The notes under the pieces are model-generated. The model was not told the DNA's origin and ran no database searches. It worked only from the letters and a program-made list of their open reading frames with translations. Below, piece after piece: positions 16,752 to 26,422 of a stretch of DNA of 64,000 nt. The stretch's first letter is position 1. Every line of letters starts with the position of its first letter. The stretch covers positions 1 to 64,000 of the forward strand of contig NZ_UETC01000005.1 in assembly GCF_900116765.1 (NCBI RefSeq). Reading direction: 5' to 3'. Source of the stretch: Jannaschia seohaensis (lineage in GTDB: Bacteria; Pseudomonadota; Alphaproteobacteria; Rhodobacterales; Rhodobacteraceae). Both the position numbers and the translations under genes were made by a program.

Positions 16752-17930
16752 ATGCCCGACGACGCCAATCCGATGATCGGCTCGGTTGCGACCCGGCGCG
16801 ACCAGCGCGATTACAACGAGAGAGTGCTGCTCTCGGCGATTGCGCGGCTTGGCGCGGCCCCCGCCGCGGAACTGGCTCGCCGCACCGGCCTGTCGGCGCA
16901 GACCGTCTCGGTGATCCTGCGGGCGCTGGAAGCCGATGGGCTGATCGCGCGCGGCGCGCCCCGGCGGGGCCGGGTCGGTAAGCCGTCGGTGCCCATTGAG
17001 ATCGCTGCGGACGGGGCGTTCTCGGTCGGGTTGAAGGTCGGCCGGCGCTCGGCGGATCTGGTCCTGATGGATCTGCGCGGAGAGGTGCGGGGGCAGCTCC
17101 AGACCGCCTATCGCTATCCGCTCCCCGAGGATGTCTATCGCTTCGTCGACCGGGCGCTTGAGGCGCTCGGCCGCGAGCTGCCCGCCTCCGCGCGGGACCG
17201 TCTCTGCGGCCTCGGGCTCGCCATGCCGTTCGAGCTTTGGCGCTGGGAGCGGGAACTGGGCGCCCCGCCGCGAGGCTTGGACGCCTGGCGCGATACAGAC
17301 CTCGCCGCCGAGATGGCCCATCGCACGGGGCTGGAAACCGTGGTGGTCAACGACGCGACCGCCGCCTGCCGTGCCGAGGCGATGCTGGGCCGCGGACCGG
17401 GCGTTTCCGACTGGGCCTATCTTTATGTCGGGTCGTTCATCGGTGGTGGAGTGGTTTTGGGTGGGACGGTTTATGAGGGGCCGCACGGCAATGCCGGCGC
17501 CTTCGGCGCGATGCAAAGCCGCACAGTGGATGGCCGGTCGGCGCCTCTGGTCGAGACGGCGTCGCTCTACCTGTTGGAGATTGCCATCACGGGAGCCGGC
17601 GGGGATCCCCGGCTGCTCTGGACCGAGCCGAGGGACTGGTCCGCCTTCGAGCCGCAGATCGCCCCCTGGATCGATGAGACCGGCGAGGCCATTGCCCGTG
17701 CCGCCGTTTCCGCCTGCGCGGTGATAGACTTCGCGGCGGTGGTGGTCGACGGCGCCGTGCCGCCTCCGATCCGCGCCCGCCTCGTGGCCCGCATCCGGGA
17801 GGTTCTGCCGGGGCTCGACGCTCGCGGGCTGGTTCTGCCCAAGGTGATCGAGGGGCGGGTGGGCGAGAACGCCCGCGCCGTCGGCGCCGCCTGGGCGCCG
17901 CTTTCGGCGCGGTACCTTTCGATCGGCTAG
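16752..17930 (+). CDS. frcR: ROK-family transcriptional regulator of the frc operon
   Basis: A 392-residue protein with an N-terminal winged helix-turn-helix (AELARRTGLSAQTVSVILRA, about residues 36-55) and a C-terminal ROK domain resembling sugar kinases (NDATAACRAEAMLG, YLYVGSFIGGGVVLGG, GPHGNAGAFG). The usual ROK zinc cluster C-x-C-G-x-x-G-C is not evident, as in the FrcR/XylR subset. ATG at 16752 follows GGAGG by 5 nt; an upstream TTG frame is possible but lacks support. It is divergent from frcB with an 11-bp-arm operator between them, and ends tail to tail with the amidohydrolase, overlapping its stop by 4 bp. Confidence 0.88.
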   Translation: MPDDANPMIGSVATRRDQRDYNERVLLSAIARLGAAPAAELARRTGLSAQTVSVILRALEADGLIARGAPRRGRVGKPSVPIEIAADGAFSVGLKVGRRSADLVLMDLRGEVRGQLQTAYRYPLPEDVYRFVDRALEALGRELPASARDRLCGLGLAMPFELWRWERELGAPPRGLDAWRDTDLAAEMAHRTGLETVVVNDATAACRAEAMLGRGPGVSDWAYLYVGSFIGGGVVLGGTVYEGPHGNAGAFGAMQSRTVDGRSAPLVETASLYLLEIAITGAGGDPRLLWTEPRDWSAFEPQIAPWIDETGEAIARAAVSACAVIDFAAVVVDGAVPPPIRARLVARIREVLPGLDARGLVLPKVIEGRVGENARAVGAAWAPLSARYLSIG

Positions 17931-18811
17931 GGCTGCGGAAACCCGTAGAGCCGCGCGGGCGTATCGCTCAGAATGGCGCGCCGCGCCGCCTCCGATGTCA
18001 CGACATCGAGAAAAGCGTCGAGCAGCCGCCCCGCATCCGGCTGCTTGGCGTCGGCCAGCATGATATGCGGCCAGTCTGAGCCCCAGAGACAGCCCTCCGG
18101 GTTCGCCCGGACCAGGGCGTCGACATGGGCGGCGGCCGCGTCATAGGGCGCATCGCTGAGCCGGTAGGCCCCGGAGAGCTTGACCAGGGCCGTGCCCTCC
18201 GCGACCAGCGCGCGCAGCATGTCGAAGCCCGGCTCGGCCAGTCCGGCGCCCAGATCGGGCCAGCCGATATGGTCGAACACCACGGGTACCGGCATCTCGC
18301 GCACCTGCGGGGCGAGATCCTCCATGTGCCTGTGCGCGTTCATCAGCATCTGCACATGCATCCCGCGCGCCGCCAGCCGCGGCGCCATCGCGCGCACGCC
18401 CTCCCAGGTCAGGATGCCGCCATGGACGTAGTTGAGCCGCACGCCCATGACCCCGGCCTCGGCCAGCGCGTCCAGCTCCGCGTCGGTGGCGCCGTCGCGG
18501 ACCAGCCCGATCCCGCGCGCCCGGTCGCCCAGCCGGGAGACGGCGTCGACGGTCACGGCATTGTCGCCGCCGTAGAGGATCGAATGGACGATCACGGCCC
18601 GCGCGAGGCCGAGCGTCTCCAGGTGCCGCTCCAGCCGCAAGGCCCAGTCCTCCAAGCCGCCCGGCGCCGGGTCTTCCACCCGCCCCTCCCAGAGCGGATA
18701 GTCATCGGCGAGCATGTGGACATGGGCATCGCAGGCGCCAGGGGGCAGGGACGCCTTGGGGCGCGAGGGCGGGTCGAGCGGGAGATCGGCGTGATGCATG
18801 GGCCGGAGCAT
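17927..18811 (-). CDS. Amidohydrolase family protein (PDC hydrolase/lactonase-like)
   Basis: A 294-residue TIM-barrel metal-dependent hydrolase of the amidohydrolase_2 type. CDAHVHMLADDYPLW carries the metal-binding HxH; VVFDHIGWPDLG and CLWGSDWPHIML supply the later His and Asp. These signatures resemble 2-pyrone-4,6-dicarbonate lactonase and related sugar-lactone hydrolases. Start is uncertain: 18811 (MLRPMHH) or 18799 (MHHADLP); neither has a good ribosome site. It is divergent from an HpcH-type aldolase, a pairing that suggests breakdown of an acidic sugar or aromatic-derived ring, which is inference. Confidence 0.8.
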   Translation of the reverse strand: MLRPMHHADLPLDPPSRPKASLPPGACDAHVHMLADDYPLWEGRVEDPAPGGLEDWALRLERHLETLGLARAVIVHSILYGGDNAVTVDAVSRLGDRARGIGLVRDGATDAELDALAEAGVMGVRLNYVHGGILTWEGVRAMAPRLAARGMHVQMLMNAHRHMEDLAPQVREMPVPVVFDHIGWPDLGAGLAEPGFDMLRALVAEGTALVKLSGAYRLSDAPYDAAAAHVDALVRANPEGCLWGSDWPHIMLADAKQPDAGRLLDAFLDVVTSEAARRAILSDTPARLYGFPQP

Positions 18812-18895
18812 GGTGCGGGATGAATACCTATGCAACCACCGCTTGACCCGGCGCGCCGGGCGCGGTCGTATGGCGGCCAGCCGGGAGGTAGGATC

Positions 18896-19666
18896 ATGGC
18901 GGACGCGAAGTTCAAGACACGGATGTTGGCGGGCGAGGTGCTGGCGGGCACTTTCTTCAAGACCCCCGCCCATGAGCTGGTCGAGGTGCTGGCGAAATCG
19001 GGCCTCGACTTTCTGTGCCTCGATGCGGAGCACGCGCCCTTCGATCACGGCCGGATGGATACCTGCCTGGCGCTGACCCGCGCTCTAGGCGTCCCGGCAC
19101 TGGTCCGGGTGCCGACTGGCTCGCCGATGGAGATCCTGAAGGCGCTGGACGGCGGCGGCTTGGGCGTGGTCGTGCCCCATGTCGATTCGGTCGAGAAGGC
19201 CCGGGCCGTGGCCCGGGCCGCCCATTTCGGCGAGGGCGGGCGCGGTTATGCGGGCTCCACCCGTTGGGCGGGCTTTGCGACGCGGGGCATGGCGGATGTG
19301 CTGGCGCAGGACGCGGAGACCATCGTGATCGCGCAGATCGAAGAACCCGCGGGGGTCGAGGCCTGCGAAGAGATCGCGGCCGTGGACGGCATCGACGGGC
19401 TCTTCGTCGGCCCCGCCGACTTGTCGGTCTGCTACGGCGTCACCGACATCACCGCCGAGCCGGTGCGCGCGGCGATGGCGCGGGTGGGGGCGGCCTGCAA
19501 GGCCAATGGCAAGGCCTTCATGACCTTCGCGCCGAACGCGGCGGCCTGCAGGCCGTTGATGGAACAGGGCGTGACGATGTTCTTCGTCGCCTCGGAACAT
19601 GCCTTCATGTTGCAGGGCGCCCGCGCCGTCGCGGATGCGCTGCACGATATGGGCGAGGCGGACTGA
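18896..19666 (+). CDS. HpcH/HpaI-family aldolase
   Basis: Class II (metal-dependent) pyruvate aldolase, 256 residues. The family motifs are present: GTFFKTPAHELVEVLAKSG, DFLCLDAEHAPFD (catalytic base region and metal ligand Glu/Asp), VPHVDSVEKARAV, AQIEEPAGVEACEEIAAVDG (metal-binding Glu) and GLFVGPADLS. Relatives cleave 2-keto-3-deoxy-glucarate, 4-hydroxy-2-oxoheptanedioate or similar acids to pyruvate and an aldehyde; the exact substrate is unknown. ATG at 18896 follows GGGAGGTAGGA. It is divergent from the amidohydrolase gene and is followed by dispersed repeat copy B. Confidence 0.88.
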   Translation: MADAKFKTRMLAGEVLAGTFFKTPAHELVEVLAKSGLDFLCLDAEHAPFDHGRMDTCLALTRALGVPALVRVPTGSPMEILKALDGGGLGVVVPHVDSVEKARAVARAAHFGEGGRGYAGSTRWAGFATRGMADVLAQDAETIVIAQIEEPAGVEACEEIAAVDGIDGLFVGPADLSVCYGVTDITAEPVRAAMARVGAACKANGKAFMTFAPNAAACRPLMEQGVTMFFVASEHAFMLQGARAVADALHDMGEAD

Positions 19667-19674
19667 GCCACGAC

Positions 19675-19742
19675 GGGGGAGGGGGGCTCTGCCCCCCGCC
19701 TTCGGCCCCCCCCGGGATATTTCTACAGGGAAGAAGAGGGGT
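19675..19742 (+). repeat. Dispersed intergenic repeat, copy B
   Basis: GGGGGGCTCTGCCCCCC hairpin, CCTTCGG spacer, CCCCCCCGGGATATTTCTAC and AGGGAAGAAGAGGGG. Lies between two convergent genes (aldolase and ispG), where the hairpin could serve as a two-way terminator. Confidence 0.75.
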
Positions 19743-19748
19743 GGGGGC

Positions 19749-20882
19749 TTATTCCGCTGCGGTGGCCTCGGCGGCTTGGGCGGCCTCGATCTCGGCGGCC
19801 TTCTTTTCGACCTGCTCGACGATGTGGTCGATCATCTTGTCGTTGTCCAAGGCGTGGCTCTTAGAGCCGGCCAGATAGACCATGCCGCGCCCGTTGCCGC
19901 CGCCGGTGAAGCCCACATCGGTCATCAGCGCCTCGCCCGGGCCGTTGACCACGCAGCCGATGATGCTGAGCGACATGGGCGTCTTGATATGCTCCAGCCG
20001 CTTCTCCAGGATCTCGACGGTCTTGATCACGTCGAAGCCCTGGCGCGCGCAGGAGGGGCAGGAGATGACGTTGACGCCGCGATGGCGCAGGCCGAGCGAC
20101 TTGAGGATCTCGTAGCCGACCTTGACCTCTTCCACCGGGTCGGCGCTGAGCGAGACGCGGATCGTGTCGCCGATCCCCATCCAGAGCAGGTTGCCCAGAC
20201 CGATGGCCGATTTGATCGTGCCGGAGACGAGGCCCCCGGCCTCGGTGATGCCGAGATGGATCGGCGCGTCGGTCGCCTCGGCCAAGCCCTGATAGGCGGC
20301 GGCGGCGAGGAAGACGTCGGACGCCTTGCAGCTGATCTTGAACTCGTGGAAATCGTTGTCCTGCAGGATGCGGATATGGTCGAGCCCGCTCTCGATCATC
20401 GCTTCGGGGCAGGGTTCGCCGTATTTCTCCAGCAGGTGCTTTTCCAGCGAGCCCGCATTGACGCCGATGCGGATGGAGCAACCATGGTCGCGGGCGGCCT
20501 GGATCACCTCCTTCACGCGGTCCGCGCTGCCGATATTGCCGGGATTGATCCGCAGGCAGGCGGCGCCGGCTTCGGCGGATTCGATGCCGCGGCGGTAGTG
20601 GAAATGGATGTCGGCGACGATCGGAACGGGGCTTTCGCGGACGATCTCTTTCAGCGCCTTCGACGACGCCTCATCCGGCACGGAGACGCGGACGATGTCG
20701 GCGCCCGCCTCGGCGGCGGCTTGGACCTGGGCGACGGTGGCGGCCACGTCGGTCGTCAGCGTGTTCGTCATGGTCTGGACGCTGATCGGGGCATCGCCGC
20801 CGACGGGGACGGTGCCGACCATGATCTGGCGCGACTTGCGCCGGTCGATCTGGCGCCAGGGGCGGATCGCGTGGAGGGACAT
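19749..20882 (-). CDS. ispG: (E)-4-hydroxy-3-methylbut-2-enyl-diphosphate synthase
   Basis: Penultimate step of the MEP isoprenoid pathway, forming HMBPP with a [4Fe-4S] cluster. The 377-residue product contains [40 protein letters not shown] and the cluster motif [14 protein letters not shown] ... [11 protein letters not shown] (two Cys, then Cys-x6-Glu). The ATG at 20882 (MSLHAIRPW) begins the conserved region; an upstream in-frame extension of 44 residues is not family-like. It follows the rodZ-like gene by 85 bp on the same strand, an arrangement common in alphaproteobacteria. Confidence 0.96.
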   Translation of the reverse strand: MSLHAIRPWRQIDRRKSRQIMVGTVPVGGDAPISVQTMTNTLTTDVAATVAQVQAAAEAGADIVRVSVPDEASSKALKEIVRESPVPIVADIHFHYRRGIESAEAGAACLRINPGNIGSADRVKEVIQAARDHGCSIRIGVNAGSLEKHLLEKYGEPCPEAMIESGLDHIRILQDNDFHEFKISCKASDVFLAAAAYQGLAEATDAPIHLGITEAGGLVSGTIKSAIGLGNLLWMGIGDTIRVSLSADPVEEVKVGYEILKSLGLRHRGVNVISCPSCARQGFDVIKTVEILEKRLEHIKTPMSLSIIGCVVNGPGEALMTDVGFTGGGNGRGMVYLAGSKSHALDNDKMIDHIVEQVEKKAAEIEAAQAAEATAAE

Positions 20883-20967
20883 GGGGCGGCCTCGCTGTCG
20901 TCTCGGCCGCTTGGCTGCCGCGGCCCTTTCGATGAGGTAAGCCCCTAAGCGGCGCTGCGCAACCGCG

Positions 20968-22296
20968 TCACTCCGCCGGGATATCCTGGCCGGGCAGCGC
21001 GGCTTCGGCGGCAAGTTCGGCCACCACGCGCGCGATGGGGCTGTCCTCCGTCAGATCCGCCACGGCGAAGCTATCGCCGATGGTCGCGGCCGAAACCTCG
21101 GTGGTGGCGACCTGCGGGCCGGGGGCCACGGGGCCGTAGGTCGTGCCCGCGACGGAGAAATAGACCGCGCCGGTATTTCCCGTTCGCAGCGACACCTCGC
21201 CCTCGGAGGCGGGAACCTCATAGGTCTCGCCCTGCTGCATCGTCCGCTCAAAAATCGTCGAGCCGTCGGCGGCGCGAATGCGGACCCAGGCTTCGGCGGT
21301 GGCGACCACGACGATGGCTTCCGGTTCGGAGGCGAGGACTTGCGGGGTCGCGGGGGTTTCGGCGGTCTCGCTCGGCTCGCGCAGCGCTTCTGCCAGGGCC
21401 AGATTGACCCCAGCGGCGATGCTTTCGGGCGTGCCGGTGGCCAAACCCGCGTCAGCTGCGATCGAATCCGCCGGCTCGATCGAGGCGAGCGCCCCGGTGG
21501 AGCCCGGCGCGATGGTGGAGATCGGCTGGTCGCGCGCCGTCAGGATCGGCGCGTCCAGGGCCTGCGGGCGATAGAGGCGGGAAAGCGCCTCGGTCGCGGG
21601 CATGTCCACGCCGGCGACCTCGGGGGCGGCGCTTGCCGGGGCCACGGGGGCGAGGGGGTCGAGTTCCGCCAGGAGGGCAGGCTCTTCCTCGACCGGGGCG
21701 ACCTGCACGCGCTGGATTTCCTTCACGAGGGTCCAGCCGCCATAGCCCAGCCCGCCGACCAGCAGCGCGAGCACGGCCAGCGAGCCCAGCGCGCCCGGCT
21801 CGAAGCCCGCGAAGACGGGGGTGGTCTTTTTGGCGAAGGGGTTGCCGGCGCTCAGCAAAGGGTCGATCGGCTTCGCTTCGGTCTTGGGCTGGCGCAGGGC
21901 CGATCCGCGGCCCGCGGCGGGGGCGGCCAAGGCGGCGCCCAGGCCGTCGCGGCGCGACAGGGCGGATTCCATCGGCCGCAGCGACCCGATCCCGCCAAAG
22001 CCGGATTCTTCGCAGAAGCGAGCGAACACGATTTCGGGGTCCATACCGAGATAGCGCGCGTAGCTGCGCACATATCCGGCGACGAAGGATTGGCTGTCGA
22101 ACGCCTCCAGGTCGGCATTCTCGATGGCGGCGATGTAACTGGCCTTGATGCGCAGTTCCCGCTGAACGTCCATGAGCGACTTGCCGAGCGTCGCCCGTTC
22201 GCCGCGCATCTCGTCGCCCAAACGCATCTCGTACGAGTCGAACCCGCGCTCAGGATTTTCGACGATAGTCTTCTTCTTCGACTTGCGGCCGAACAT
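20968..22296 (-). CDS. RodZ-like membrane protein (HTH_25 plus DUF4115)
   Basis: A 442-residue bitopic protein related to the cell-shape factor RodZ, which links MreB to the envelope. Residues 27-90 form a Cro/CI-type helix-turn-helix ([20 protein letters not shown], then [19 protein letters not shown]). A single membrane helix follows near residue 180 ([18 protein letters not shown]), then a long Ala/Pro-rich periplasmic linker and a C-terminal DUF4115 beta domain ([19 protein letters not shown], then [17 protein letters not shown]). Direct RodZ function is not proven for this branch. Upstream of ispG, downstream of hemA on the same strand. Confidence 0.85.
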   Translation of the reverse strand: MFGRKSKKKTIVENPERGFDSYEMRLGDEMRGERATLGKSLMDVQRELRIKASYIAAIENADLEAFDSQSFVAGYVRSYARYLGMDPEIVFARFCEESGFGGIGSLRPMESALSRRDGLGAALAAPAAGRGSALRQPKTEAKPIDPLLSAGNPFAKKTTPVFAGFEPGALGSLAVLALLVGGLGYGGWTLVKEIQRVQVAPVEEEPALLAELDPLAPVAPASAAPEVAGVDMPATEALSRLYRPQALDAPILTARDQPISTIAPGSTGALASIEPADSIAADAGLATGTPESIAAGVNLALAEALREPSETAETPATPQVLASEPEAIVVVATAEAWVRIRAADGSTIFERTMQQGETYEVPASEGEVSLRTGNTGAVYFSVAGTTYGPVAPGPQVATTEVSAATIGDSFAVADLTEDSPIARVVAELAAEAALPGQDIPAE

Positions 22297-22433
22297 CAGC
22301 CTGCCCCTTCAAAGGTTGTGGTCGCGCCGTCTCTGGGTGCGATTCCGTCCCGTTGAACGAACCCCGGCCTTTACCGTGGGTCCCACTGCTTCGCGTAGAC
22401 TAGCAGTGTTCCCCTCACAATGCACGGGCCTTG

Positions 22434-23660
22434 TCAGCCGGCCGCATGGGCGCGATTCAGCGCACAATGCGACCACAGATCGTCCATCGCGCGCACCAAT
22501 GCGTCTATCATGGGCGGTGTGTGGACGGGCGAGGGGGTGAAGCGCAGCCGCTCGGTGCCCCTCGGGACGGTGGGGAAGTTGATCGGCTGAACGTAAACCC
22601 CGTGATCCGAGAGCAGGCGGTCCGAGATCATCTTGCATTTCACCGGGTCGCCGACATGGACGGGGACGATGTGGCTCCCGTGGTCGATGATCGGTAGGCC
22701 CAGGCCGCGGAGGCGCAGTTTCAGAACCGCCGCCCGCTCCTGATGGAGGGCGCGCAGATCGTGATCGGTCTTGAGGTGGCGGACCGAGGCCGCGGCGCCC
22801 GCGGCAACGGCGGGCGGCAACGAGGTCGTAAAGATGAAGCCGGGCGCATAGCTGCGGATCGCGTCGCACATCCGGGCCGAGGCGGCGATGTAGCCGCCCA
22901 TCACGCCATAGGCCTTGGCCAGCGTGCCGTTGACGATGTCGATCCGGCCCATCAGCCCGTCGCGCTCGGCCACGCCGGCGCCGCGGGGGCCATACATGCC
23001 GACGGCGTGGACCTCGTCGATATAGGTCAGGGCGCCGAATTCCTGCGCCAGATCGCAGATCGCCTCGATCGGGCCAAAATCGCCATCCATGGAATAGACG
23101 CTCTCGAAGGCGATCAGCTTGGGCGCTTTCGGGTCGTCGGCCTCCAGCAATTCGCGCAGGTGCGCCACGTCGTTATGGCGGAAGATGCGCTTGGCGCCGC
23201 CGTTGCGGCGCACGCCCTCGATCATGGAGGCGTGGTTGAGCGCATCCGAATAGATGATCAGACCGGGGAACAGCTTGGGCAGCGTGCTCAGCGTGGCGTC
23301 GTTGGCGATATAGGCCGAGGTGAAGACCAGCGCTGCTTCCTTGCGGTGCAGATCGGCGATCTCGGCTTCCAGCGCCTTGTGGTAGACCGTGGTGCCCGAG
23401 ATGTTGCGCGTACCACCAGACCCGGCGCCGGCGGCGTCCAGGGCTTCGTGCATGGCTTGCAGCACCACGGGATGCTGGCCCATGCCGAGATAGTCGTTGC
23501 CGCACCAGACGGTGATCTCCTGGGTGGAGCCGTCGGGCTTGTTCCAGGTCGCGTGCGGAAAATGGCCGCGATGGCGCTCGATATCGATGAAGGTGCGGTA
23601 GCGGCCTTCGCTGTGCAGGGCGGCAATCGCGGTGTCCAGCGCCTGGGCGTAGTCGGTCAT
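22434..23660 (-). CDS. hemA: 5-Aminolevulinate synthase
   Basis: Condenses glycine and succinyl-CoA to 5-aminolevulinate, the first step of tetrapyrrole synthesis by the Shemin pathway of alphaproteobacteria; PLP-dependent, cytoplasmic. The 408-residue product contains [59 protein letters not shown] and the PLP lysine in [15 protein letters not shown]. Length agrees with bacterial ALAS (about 405). A 137-bp gap separates it from the rodZ-like gene; the 238 bp upstream probably hold its promoter, but no known regulator site is obvious. Confidence 0.96.
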   Translation of the reverse strand: MTDYAQALDTAIAALHSEGRYRTFIDIERHRGHFPHATWNKPDGSTQEITVWCGNDYLGMGQHPVVLQAMHEALDAAGAGSGGTRNISGTTVYHKALEAEIADLHRKEAALVFTSAYIANDATLSTLPKLFPGLIIYSDALNHASMIEGVRRNGGAKRIFRHNDVAHLRELLEADDPKAPKLIAFESVYSMDGDFGPIEAICDLAQEFGALTYIDEVHAVGMYGPRGAGVAERDGLMGRIDIVNGTLAKAYGVMGGYIAASARMCDAIRSYAPGFIFTTSLPPAVAAGAAASVRHLKTDHDLRALHQERAAVLKLRLRGLGLPIIDHGSHIVPVHVGDPVKCKMISDRLLSDHGVYVQPINFPTVPRGTERLRFTPSPVHTPPMIDALVRAMDDLWSHCALNRAHAAG

Positions 23661-23898
23661 TCGGCGTCCTCGTCAATCTTGGTCCGGCGCTTACCGGGTC
23701 GTCGGCAGGGCGCACAGGCCACAGATTGTCGCGTCATTTAGGGTATGCCGCAGGATTCGCCAACCGGTTGTGCGCTCCGGTTGAGCCGCTTACCTCCGCG
23801 ACAGGCTGCGGGCGCGTCTCTGGCCGGTCAGAGCGCGCCGCGACTGCAATGGGCACGCCCGCTGCGGTGGGCGTGAGGGTGCGTCGTCAGAGGTCCAC

Positions 23899-25261
23899 AT
23901 GCCCGACTCCCTCCCTGAAATCCTCGATCGCATCGACGCGGCGCAACCCGCCGCCTTGGCCCGTCTGTCGGAGTTGCTGCGCATTCCGTCGATCTCCACC
24001 GATCCGGCCCATGCCGCCGATTGCCGGGCCGCCGCCGACTGGCTGGTGGCGGAGCTGGACACGCTCGGCTTCGACGCCTCGATCCGGGAGACGGCGGGCC
24101 ATCCGATGGTGGTCGCCCATGGCGGGGAAGGGGCGCGGCACGTGCTCTTCTGCGGCCATTACGATGTGCAGCCGGCCGATCCGCTCGAATTGTGGGAGAC
24201 GCCGCCCTTCGAGCCGGTGATCGGAGCCTCCGCCATCCGCGCGCGGGGGGCGTCGGACGACAAGGGCCAGCTGATGACCTTCCTGGAGGCCTGCTGCGCC
24301 TGGATCGACGTGACCGGTAAGCTGCCTTGCCGGATCACCGTGCTGCTGGAAGGGGAGGAGGAATCCGGCTCTCCGGCGCTGGTGCCCTTCCTGGAGGCGC
24401 ATGCCGAGGAGTTGCGCGCGGAGATCGCCCTGGTCTGCGATACCGGCCTCTATGACGGGCAGGTCCCGGCCATCGTCACCCAGCTGCGCGGACTTCAGGG
24501 GGAGGAGGTGACGATCACCGGTCCCAACTCGGATCTCCATTCCGGCGCCTATGGGGGGGGCGATGAACCCGGCGCGCGTGCTTACCCGCATTCTGGGCCG
24601 GCTGCATGACGAGACCGGCCGGGTGACCGTCCCCGGCTTCTATGACGGAGTCGGCATGCCGCCGGAGGAGGTGCTGGAGAATTGGCGCGGCCTCGGCTTC
24701 CGGAGCGAGGCGTTTCTCGGGGATGTGGGCCTCTCGATCCCGGCGGGCGAAGCGGCCTATTCGGCGCTGGAGCAGCTATGGGCGCGGCCGACAGCCGAGA
24801 TCAACGGGATCGAGGCGGGCTATACCGGGGCCGGGTTCAAGACCGTGCTGCCCTCGGTCGCGCGGGCCAAAGTGAGCTTCCGCCTGGTGGCGGGGCAGGA
24901 TCCGCACCGGCTGCGCACGGCTTTCCGCGACTGGGTGATCGCCCAGCTGCCCGCCGATTGTCGGGCCACATTCGCGCCCCACGGGGCCGATCCGGCAGCG
25001 GCGATGCGGCTCGACCATCCCGCGTTTGAGGCCGCCCGCGCGGTGCTGACCGAGGAATAGGGGCGGCCCGCCGCCTTTGTCGGCGAGGGCGGGTCGATCC
25101 CGATTGTGGGGCATTTCCAGTCCATCCTGGGCATGGACGCGCTGCTGACCGGATTTGCCCGCGACGACGACCGGATCCACGCGCCCAACGAAAAATACGA
25201 TCTGGAGAGCTTTCGGAAAGGCGCCGGGTCTTGGGCGCGCCTCCTGGACCGGCTGACCTGA
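23899..25261 (+). pseudogene. M20-family dipeptidase, frameshift plus in-frame stop
   Basis: The full protein can be read across three segments. Frame one (23899 to about 24555) has LFCGHYDVQPADPLELWETP, IRARGASDDKGQLM and LEGEEESGSPALVP, the zinc-binding residues of M20 peptidases. At a run of eight Gs (24554-24561) where seven would keep frame, it shifts to GGAMNPARVLTRILG...FKTVLPSVARAKVSFRLV. At 25058 a TAG replaces the tryptophan expected in [17 protein letters not shown]; the frame then runs on through [12 protein letters not shown] to a TGA at 25261. With two independent lesions it is very likely inactive, although the G-run alone could be a sequencing error. Confidence 0.88.
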
Positions 25262-25266
25262 GGGGG

Positions 25267-25293
25267 GCGCCCCCGGCTGAGTGCCGGGGGCGC
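25267..25293. terminator. Hairpin between convergent genes
   Basis: GCGCCCCCGGC, loop TGAGT, GCCGGGGGCGC: perfect 11-bp GC stem just after the M20 pseudogene and before the stop of the next convergent gene. No T-tract on either strand, so termination strength is uncertain. Confidence 0.55.
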
Positions 25294-25298
25294 TGATG

Positions 25299-25619
25299 TC
25301 ATTCGGATTCGGCGCCGATGCGCTCGAAGATCTCGACGGCCAGGGTAGGCGTGCCCGGCACGAAGGTCACTCCAACGGTTCCGCGGCGGTCGTCCTGGCC
25401 ATCCGCCTCCGCGTTGAACTGCGCGAAGACCGGCTCATGGCTATGAGCGCGGGCCGAGATCGAGACGACGTCCGGGCCGGGCACCGAGATGTGCTCGCTG
25501 GTTTTGCGGTCCTGGTTGAAATGGGCGATCGCGCCGTGCAGGCCGCTTTCGACCTGGGTGGCGGAGGCGGCGCCGGTCAGGGCGGCGACCGCGACAAGGG
25601 CGGAAACAAGAGTTTTCAT
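25299..25619 (-). CDS. Small exported hypothetical protein
   Basis: A 106-residue protein with a clear signal peptide (MKTLVSALVAVAALTGAASA, cleavage before TQVESGLHG). The mature part of about 86 residues has no cysteines and no motif I recognise; it contains GAIAHFNQDRKTSEHISVPG and a C-terminal beta-rich segment. An AAAGGAACC lies about 7 nt before the ATG. Upstream lies a 185-bp gap before the tetR-type gene, which is transcribed in the same direction. Function unknown. Confidence 0.7.
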   Translation of the reverse strand: MKTLVSALVAVAALTGAASATQVESGLHGAIAHFNQDRKTSEHISVPGPDVVSISARAHSHEPVFAQFNAEADGQDDRRGTVGVTFVPGTPTLAVEIFERIGAESE

Positions 25620-25804
25620 GGCGTCGGTTCCTTTCGGGCCGAGGTCCCGTGTTACGCCGGGGCCTGATTTGAGGGGCAGGGGCGATGCTCTGCCGATGAC
25701 CGGGAGCTATGCCCGAGGCCCGCTCTCATCAATGAACGCTTGCGTGAGATGTGCAGGATAATGGTGCGAAATCGCACGTCCACTGGCGGCCAGCGCACAG
25801 TCGG

Positions 25805-26422
25805 TCAGGCTTCCGCTTCGATCAGGCCCAGGCCCCGCAGATAGACGCCGATCCCGGCCTCCAAAAGATCCTCGGGCGCGAAGGGCGTGTTGGCACCCGG
25901 CTTGCCCCGGGCGAACAGCTCCACGACCCCATGGCACATCGCCCAGATATGGGCGCTGACCATTGCCGAGGGCGGGCGGCGCTCGGGCGGGATGTGACGC
26001 GAGAGGTTCTCGGCGGCCTGCTCCAGCACCCCGCGGGAGCGGGCGACGGCGCGGGCGAGATCCGGCGTCGCATGGCGCGACAGGCCGCTTTCGAACATCG
26101 CCATGTAATGTCCGGGATGCTTGCGCGCGAAGGCGAGATAGGCCCGGCCCGTCGCCTCGAAGGCCCGTAGGGCGGAGGGCTGGCCGCTTTCGAAGGCGTA
26201 TTCCATCAGGTCGCCGAAGATCGCGTGGCCTTGCAGGGCGCATTCGATGATCAGGTCTTCGCGCCCCTCGAAATGGCGGTAGACGGCGGCGGGGGTCACG
26301 CCCGCCTGCTTGGCCGCCTCCGACAGGGTGAAGCCGGTCGGCCCCTTCTCCTCGATCAGGGAGAGCGCCGCGTCGACCAGCGCCTGACGCAGGTTGCCGT
26401 GATGATAGCCGCGCTTAGGCAC
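25805..26422 (-). CDS. TetR-family regulator
   Basis: A 205-residue regulator: N-terminal TetR helix-turn-helix (LIEEKGPTGFTLSEAAKQAG, VTPAAVYRHFEGREDLI, about residues 20-60) and a C-terminal TetR_C_33-like ligand domain with ARKHPGHYMAMFESGL. A GTG at 26422 gives VPKRGYHHGNLRQAL, the usual start of this subgroup; it lies inside the 3' end of ppk2 (8-bp overlap), so the two are cotranscribed. The target genes and inducer are unknown. Confidence 0.85.
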   Translation of the reverse strand: MPKRGYHHGNLRQALVDAALSLIEEKGPTGFTLSEAAKQAGVTPAAVYRHFEGREDLIIECALQGHAIFGDLMEYAFESGQPSALRAFEATGRAYLAFARKHPGHYMAMFESGLSRHATPDLARAVARSRGVLEQAAENLSRHIPPERRPPSAMVSAHIWAMCHGVVELFARGKPGANTPFAPEDLLEAGIGVYLRGLGLIEAEA

